A DNA stretch of 16,435 nucleotides, from contig CAYGVT010000135.1 in NCBI GenBank assembly GCA_964353355.1, positions 1 to 16,435 on the forward strand. The letters are read 5' to 3'. Each line of letters opens with the position of its first letter. The first letter of the stretch is position 1. Origin of the DNA: CAYGVT01 sp964353355. Its GTDB lineage: Archaea; Thermoplasmatota; DTKX01; GCA-020343715. Below, one piece after another: positions 13,893 to 16,435 of this stretch. Under the pieces are notes generated by a model, which saw nothing but the letters and a program-made list of their open reading frames with translations, ran no database searches and had not been told where the DNA came from. The position numbers and the translations under genes are program-made.

Positions 13893-16435
13893 ATGGCGAT
13901 GGTCGCGCAGGGCAGCGCACGCTCGCATGGGAAAACGTTGCATTCCCACTGCAATGGCTGGGCCCTGGTCGCCATTGGCCTGATGGCAGTGATGGCGCTG
14001 ATCCTGCTCGTCCTCTGCTCTGGTGAATCCTCGGCCGGCCTGCTCGACAACGAGACGCCGCCGAATTCCCCCGTGTACTATAATTTCGACATAGCCTACA
14101 ACCTCTCGGTCGGAGCTACCCCCGTGAACATAACGTTCAGGAGGGATGGCGGGGGGGATTTCGACTTCTTCAGGCTCCAGGGGCTCGCGGTGGGTGACCT
14201 CGTCACGATGTGGGTCAACCCGTCGATGTGGGCGGCATCGGTGGAGTACTACATCTCGGATCCCGGCCGATTCCCGGTCTTCTACTACGATACTGGTGGT
14301 GAGGAGGATCGGGCACATTTCAACTTCAGCTTCCTCGTGGTCGTCGATGGTGACTACTTCTTCCACACCGCCGGGGGCTTCGGCGACCTCTCCATCTCAT
14401 TCAACTGGACGGTCACCCACGGGGCCGGCGTCCCTGACGGGAATGATGCGCCCGCTGATGCCATCCCAATCGAGCCCGGCACCGACGTCACGGACCAGAT
14501 GTCGCGAGTGATGGACCCGTCCGATTTCTACACCTTCGACATGCCGGTGAACAACACCACCAAGACCTACTTCCGGTTGACCATTCTTGAGATCACCGGC
14601 GGTAACTTCGAGTGGGAGATCTATACTTCCAGTGGGGTGCTGCGCCCGTCGATCGACTATCGCACCGACATATTGATCAGCGGGAGGGGCTTCTGGGACT
14701 ACACGGAACTGGGCGCCCGAGGGACGCTGTACCTGAGGCTGTGGTGCACCTACGGGACGGGGACCATAAGGTTCAAGGTGGACCTCCTGGACTACCCCAG
14801 GGATTGCGATGGTATCGAATCCGCGGTAGAGGTCCGTGATGGCGATATCGTCGAAGGCACCCTGAACACATGGTTCGACGAGGAGGACTTCTACAAGATC
14901 GCCCTGGTCGAGGGAGACGTGCTCAACCTCTGGCTCGAGGTGACCGAAGACCTGGACCTTTATGTCAGGAATGGCGAGAACCAGACCCTCGTACGTTCCG
15001 ACGAGGAGGGGAACGTCACCGAGCACATCGCGTTCGAGATGATGGCCGCCGGTCCCTCTTGGATCTACATCATGGTCCGACCATATGGCATCGATCCCCT
15101 TGACCCGCCAGTGGAGATGTCGTACATCCTCAGGGTTCGCACGAACCTCGACCCGGTTGCCAACCCCGCCGCGGCGGGGCTCGACGGCGTGCACATCATC
15201 TACGAGGACGTCCCAGACGAGAACATCAACCTCGGCCTCCTGTTCAGGGACCCCGAGGGTGGTCCGCTCACATACACCATCGTCCCGGGCCATGAAGAGG
15301 GCCGCCTCAATGCCACCGTCAATGGCACACGGTTGCGCCTCGTGGCCGCTCCCAACGACTACGGGTTCGCGGACACGGTGGCCGTCAAGGCCGTCGATGA
15401 CCACGGCTACTGGTGCGTGTTCGGGGTCCATGTCCACGTGAAGGGCGTGGACGACCCGCCCGTCTTCGGCCTCCCGCCGGCGCCTGTGACAATGGACGAG
15501 GACGGGACCTCCCCTCCCGTGAACCTCGTCCCTTACTTCACTGACGTCGACGACCCTTTCTGGAACCTGACCATCACGGTCGCGTGCCCCCCCCAGCTGC
15601 GGGTGGCCATCACGGATGGGGTTGCGACGTTCACTGCGGTCGGGCTCGACTGGAACGGGGAGGCCTACTGCACCGTCAGGGCGACGGACCCTGGCGGGCT
15701 CTACGCCGAGATGGAGCTCGTCGTGGTCGTGCGGCCTGTCAACGACGCGCCCGTAATCAAGCGATATGCACCGGTAATCCGCGCGGTCCTCGAGCCAATC
15801 GAGGTGGATGTGACGGAGTATTTCTATGACGTCGATGGGGATGCGCTGACCTATCGCCTCGAGGCCCCTGGGTGGATGAACGCCACGTTCGAGGGGGGCG
15901 TACTGTCGATCCAGCCACCGGAGGACAGGTACTCTCTCTCTTTCAATATCTCCGCCCTCGACCCGTCGGGTCTGATGTCGAAGCCAATGCCCATGCTGGT
16001 GATGTACAATTCTCCAGAACGCCCTCCTCCGACCCCAGTTCTACCGGGGGAATATACCGTTGAAGAGGGCTCTGCTCTGTATCTCTCCAACATCACCTTC
16101 CTGTACTTCGACCGTCCCACGGAGCTCCTCCTAACCCTATCGGCCGAAGGCGTCAGCCATGGATTCGCCGTGCGCCTCTTAGAGACCGGCATCGCATGGC
16201 TGGACGGCCTGCCGGAATGGACCCCTGAGAAGCAACGCAGGACGCGTGACGTCCAGGCCATCCTCCGTTACGAGGGGGTCGAGGGCATCTCCAGCAACCT
16301 CACCCTCACCGTCCACGTTCTACGTTACAATCGCGCACCCGTAGTGCTACGCGTGGGACCGGACACCAGTAAGGCCTACCATGACGGCGACGAGGTCCTC
16401 GTCTTTGCGAACGCCATCGACCCCGACGGTGACCT
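13893..16435 (+). CDS. Giant surface protein, paralogue of the preceding gene (partial, runs off the window)
   Basis: At least 847 residues are present and the 3' end is missing. A signal/anchor is at about 23-42 (ALVAIGLMAVMALILLVL), then LDNETPPN (51-58) and YYNFDIAYN (62-70), matching the start of the upstream protein almost word for word. FRRDGGG and the following PPC-like beta-sandwiches are shared. At about 436 begin cadherin-like repeats: YEDVPDENINLGLLFRDPEG, VDDPPVFG (about 519), VNDAPVIK (about 616), a VEEGSALYLS unit (about 715) and NRAPVV (about 813) with an AIDPDGD end. It is likely anchored at the cell surface, but the C-terminal sorting signal lies outside the window. ATG 13893 is chosen from TATA spacing; ATG 13899 is equally in frame. 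Codon bias is weaker than in the first paralogue. No enzymatic domain is seen. Confidence 0.87.
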   Translation, partial: MAMVAQGSARSHGKTLHSHCNGWALVAIGLMAVMALILLVLCSGESSAGLLDNETPPNSPVYYNFDIAYNLSVGATPVNITFRRDGGGDFDFFRLQGLAVGDLVTMWVNPSMWAASVEYYISDPGRFPVFYYDTGGEEDRAHFNFSFLVVVDGDYFFHTAGGFGDLSISFNWTVTHGAGVPDGNDAPADAIPIEPGTDVTDQMSRVMDPSDFYTFDMPVNNTTKTYFRLTILEITGGNFEWEIYTSSGVLRPSIDYRTDILISGRGFWDYTELGARGTLYLRLWCTYGTGTIRFKVDLLDYPRDCDGIESAVEVRDGDIVEGTLNTWFDEEDFYKIALVEGDVLNLWLEVTEDLDLYVRNGENQTLVRSDEEGNVTEHIAFEMMAAGPSWIYIMVRPYGIDPLDPPVEMSYILRVRTNLDPVANPAAAGLDGVHIIYEDVPDENINLGLLFRDPEGGPLTYTIVPGHEEGRLNATVNGTRLRLVAAPNDYGFADTVAVKAVDDHGYWCVFGVHVHVKGVDDPPVFGLPPAPVTMDEDGTSPPVNLVPYFTDVDDPFWNLTITVACPPQLRVAITDGVATFTAVGLDWNGEAYCTVRATDPGGLYAEMELVVVVRPVNDAPVIKRYAPVIRAVLEPIEVDVTEYFYDVDGDALTYRLEAPGWMNATFEGGVLSIQPPEDRYSLSFNISALDPSGLMSKPMPMLVMYNSPERPPPTPVLPGEYTVEEGSALYLSNITFLYFDRPTELLLTLSAEGVSHGFAVRLLETGIAWLDGLPEWTPEKQRRTRDVQAILRYEGVEGISSNLTLTVHVLRYNRAPVVLRVGPDTSKAYHDGDEVLVFANAIDPDGD

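Noticed and set aside
14397..15437. A 346-codon frame antisense to the second surface protein
   Set aside because: The sense frame has a continuous paralogous, motif-rich product. The antisense product has no recognisable domain and no promoter.
1..16435. CRISPR array, insertion sequence, integrase or toxin-antitoxin pair
   Set aside because: I looked for regularly spaced repeats, terminal inverted repeats around a transposase, and small paired genes and found none that I can support.

Overview
The window reads as a piece of a high-G+C archaeal chromosome. The evidence is archaeal-type TATA boxes about 25-30 bases upstream of starts, several probably leaderless genes, large secreted Ig/cadherin-like surface proteins (one with a PGF-CTERM-type anchor: PGF, hydrophobic helix, Arg/Lys tail), an FtsZ/tubulin-family protein, and a TrmB-like winged-helix regulator. 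The style suggests a euryarchaeal or Thermoplasmatota-like lineage. That assignment is inference, because no rRNA is present. Coding density is high, and many long alternative frames are G+C-driven shadows.

Region 1 (1-3455) is a thiol/sulfur-handling neighbourhood. A G-rich tandem repeat lies at the left edge. It is followed by a COG1237-type metallo-beta-lactamase-fold protein (+). Convergent to that are a TusA-family sulfur carrier and an OsmC-family protein (both -). Divergent from TusA are a cysteine-containing winged-helix regulator and a CoA-disulfide-reductase-type flavoprotein (both +). A 16-bp palindrome sits between the two divergent promoters. The simplest reading is a redox-responsive unit that moves or reduces persulfide or low-molecular-weight disulfide sulfur.

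Region 2 (3452-6827) holds a 1053-residue secreted beta-helix plus Ig-repeat protein (-) and a tRNA-Asp(GTC) gene (-). Region 3 (6828-8289) is of visibly lower G+C. It has a gene-poor 298-base stretch and then a single gene with its own strong TATA box and a palindromic operator candidate. I read the product as a divergent formyltransferase-fold (PurN/Fmt-like) protein of unknown substrate.

Region 4 (8279-10832) is a two-gene unit (-). A winged-helix protein with a basic tail and a PIP-box-like motif is coupled by a GTGA overlap to a tailless FtsZ-like protein whose T7 (synergy) loop looks degenerate. A seven-helix membrane protein is divergent from this unit, with a 14-bp perfect palindrome midway between the two TATA boxes. 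This is the most interesting candidate for an undescribed system.

Region 5 (10833-16435) has two tandem paralogous giant surface proteins (+). The first has a leader and a strong Shine-Dalgarno; the second is probably leaderless and runs off the window. Two convergent pairs end in a shared CTAG, and in the third pair the two stops lie within an 11-bp overlap.
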